Assembly (NCBI RefSeq): GCF_000346485.2
Contig: NZ_KQ976354.1
Coordinates: 6,504,882 to 6,568,881, forward strand
From: Scytonema hofmannii PCC 7110
GTDB taxonomy: Bacteria; Cyanobacteriota; Cyanobacteriia; Cyanobacteriales; Nostocaceae
Reading direction: 5' to 3'
DNA length: 64,000 nt
A model generated the notes under the pieces. The model was not told where the DNA came from. It ran no database searches and saw only the letters and a list, made by a program, of their open reading frames with translations. How positions within the stretch are numbered: the first letter of the stretch is position 1; every line of letters starts with the position of its first letter. Shown one piece after another: positions 63,110 to 64,000 of the stretch. The position numbers were made by a program, and so were the translations under genes.

Positions 63110-64000
63110 AGCCACCAAATTTTCACCTTTTAACATCCGCGAAGCTGCTTCAAGCAAAGCTTCTTCAAGATATGGTTTGGTGAAGTAACCGCTAGCACCC
63201 AATTGTATTGCCATCTGTCTGTGCTTATCTGCACCTCGTGAAGTCAGCATGGCTATTGGCAAGTTATTGAGGCTGGGGTCTTTTTGAATGCGAGAAAGTA
63301 ACTCCAAACCGTCGCAACGGGGCATTTCAATATCGCAGAATACGATGTCGCACGGTAAACCCGATCGCAGTTTATCCCACGCTTCTTGACCGTCACGTGC
63401 TTGTTCTACTCGATAACCTGCCTTATTAAATGTCAATGATAGCAACTCCCTCACTGTAATGGAGTCATCAACAATCAGTACTGTTGGGTCGATCTTAACA
63501 GCAGAGGCGTCTATGGTGAGTGTCGGTGTTTTCTGTTCTCTGAAGCTGACTCCACGTTGTTTGGAAGTTCTTCCTTGGAAGATATCAATGATTTCCAAAA
63601 CGTCAGCAATTGGCATAATGCGACCGTCTCCCAATACAGTAGCACCAGCAACACCAATGGGCTTGGGTGCAGGTCCCTCAAATTGCTTGATGACTATTTC
63701 TTGCTCGTTAAGGACTAGGTCAACTTGTAGGGCAACAAGTGTACTTGCCGATCGCACAACAACAACAGAAATCGTATCATCATCGCGATTCCCACCGTAA
63801 ACATTACCGCGACTGAGCAGACGATTGAAGGTTAAAATCTCCTTAAGAGGTCGAAATGGCAGCATTGTATCGCGCCACATGATGTACTTTTGCCCATCAT
63901 TACCCTGCTGAACATTTTTTGCAGGCATATCGAGGGTATCTTCCACTCCATCCATTGGAAAAGCAATCCGCGCTTTGTCAGAAACACAGCACAAAGCCTT
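63101..64000 (-). CDS. CheA-type hybrid kinase, C-terminal part (CheW-like and receiver domains)
   Basis: The frame is open to the right window edge, so the N-terminal kinase part lies outside. The visible ~299 residues are a CheW-like regulatory domain (YIMWRDTMLPFRPLKEIL, then VALQVDLVLNEQEIVIK, GATVLGDGRIMPIADV) and a receiver domain (VLIVDDSITVRELL, IVFCDIEMPRCDG with the phosphoacceptor Asp, MLTSRGADKHRQMA). This is the layout of CheA-CheW-REC hybrids that control phototaxis or pilus motility and hormogonia in cyanobacteria. The kinase core itself cannot be seen. The last residues (VANQ) and the stop come from the heptamer repeat. Confidence 0.88.
   Translation of the reverse strand, partial: KALCCVSDKARIAFPMDGVEDTLDMPAKNVQQGNDGQKYIMWRDTMLPFRPLKEILTFNRLLSRGNVYGGNRDDDTISVVVVRSASTLVALQVDLVLNEQEIVIKQFEGPAPKPIGVAGATVLGDGRIMPIADVLEIIDIFQGRTSKQRGVSFREQKTPTLTIDASAVKIDPTVLIVDDSITVRELLSLTFNKAGYRVEQARDGQEAWDKLRSGLPCDIVFCDIEMPRCDGLELLSRIQKDPSLNNLPIAMLTSRGADKHRQMAIQLGASGYFTKPYLEEALLEAASRMLKGENLVANQ

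Overview
The window is chromosomal DNA from a cyanobacterium, most likely a filamentous, heterocyst-forming one (Nostocales). It carries psaA and psaB side by side, many GCGATCGC (HIP1-type) octamers, heptamer tandem repeats of the kind known from filamentous cyanobacteria, and cyanobacterial families such as PAP/fibrillin, DUF928, CHASE2, CHAT and TPS exoproteins. No tRNA or rRNA gene was seen.

Left region (1-5.3 kb): a broken-up accessory island. The 3' end of an unknown gene (1-571) is partly duplicated at 5.1-5.3 kb. Between the copies lie a type II restriction-modification pair, shreds of a NACHT NTPase gene, and two toxin-antitoxin loci whose PIN toxins have run into each other head-on.

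Signalling and secretion cluster (5.9-20.4 kb): on the + strand are a CHAT-TIR fusion, a TIR domain protein that reads in frame (one TGA apart) into a CHASE2 membrane protein, and a DUF928 protein. Convergent to them, on the - strand, is an overlapping operon tpsA - tpsB - CHAT/TPR. An IS4-family element, with a small unknown gene beside it, has removed the middle of tpsB, so the large TPS exoprotein has lost its dedicated transporter here. This cluster is the best candidate for an undescribed immune or cell-death system: caspase-like (CHAT) and NADase-like (TIR) modules are both coupled to a membrane sensor.

Scar region (20.9-27.4 kb): a TrkA/RCK-type channel protein is followed by a patchwork of remnants. 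These are a second copy of the TrkA gene tail, a nucleotidyltransferase-like gene, two TPS exoprotein tails, a degenerate copy of the restriction endonuclease from 1.0-1.6 kb, an intact DUF3368-PIN toxin-antitoxin pair, a frameshifted VapC with its antitoxin, and an orphan antitoxin. A PAP/fibrillin gene follows.

Central region (27.6-47.8 kb), mostly ordinary genes: FAD amine oxidase, pentapeptide-repeat membrane protein, EEP-fold nuclease, EndoU RNase with a lamin-tail domain, DUF3011 protein, a two-gene histidine-kinase operon, a lipid-A-disaccharide-synthase-related protein, an Omp85 outer-membrane protein, a Ser/Thr kinase, an SGNH hydrolase and an orphan DNA methyltransferase.

Repeat-rich region (47.8-49.3 kb): two minisatellites (about 11 x 19 bp and 15 x 25 bp) surround a REP-associated tyrosine transposase (RAYT). 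Several copies of a palindromic repeat built on ACGGGCG..CGCCCGT lie here and elsewhere in the window.

Right region (49.4-64 kb): psaB and psaA, a proline-rich lipoprotein, a metallophosphoesterase, a YegS-like lipid kinase, a roughly 950-bp stretch without an intact gene that holds a possible orphan IscB-type RNA, a terminator and a replication-protein-like remnant, then a Uma2 nuclease, a prolyl oligopeptidase, and the 3' end of a CheA-type hybrid kinase cut by the window edge.
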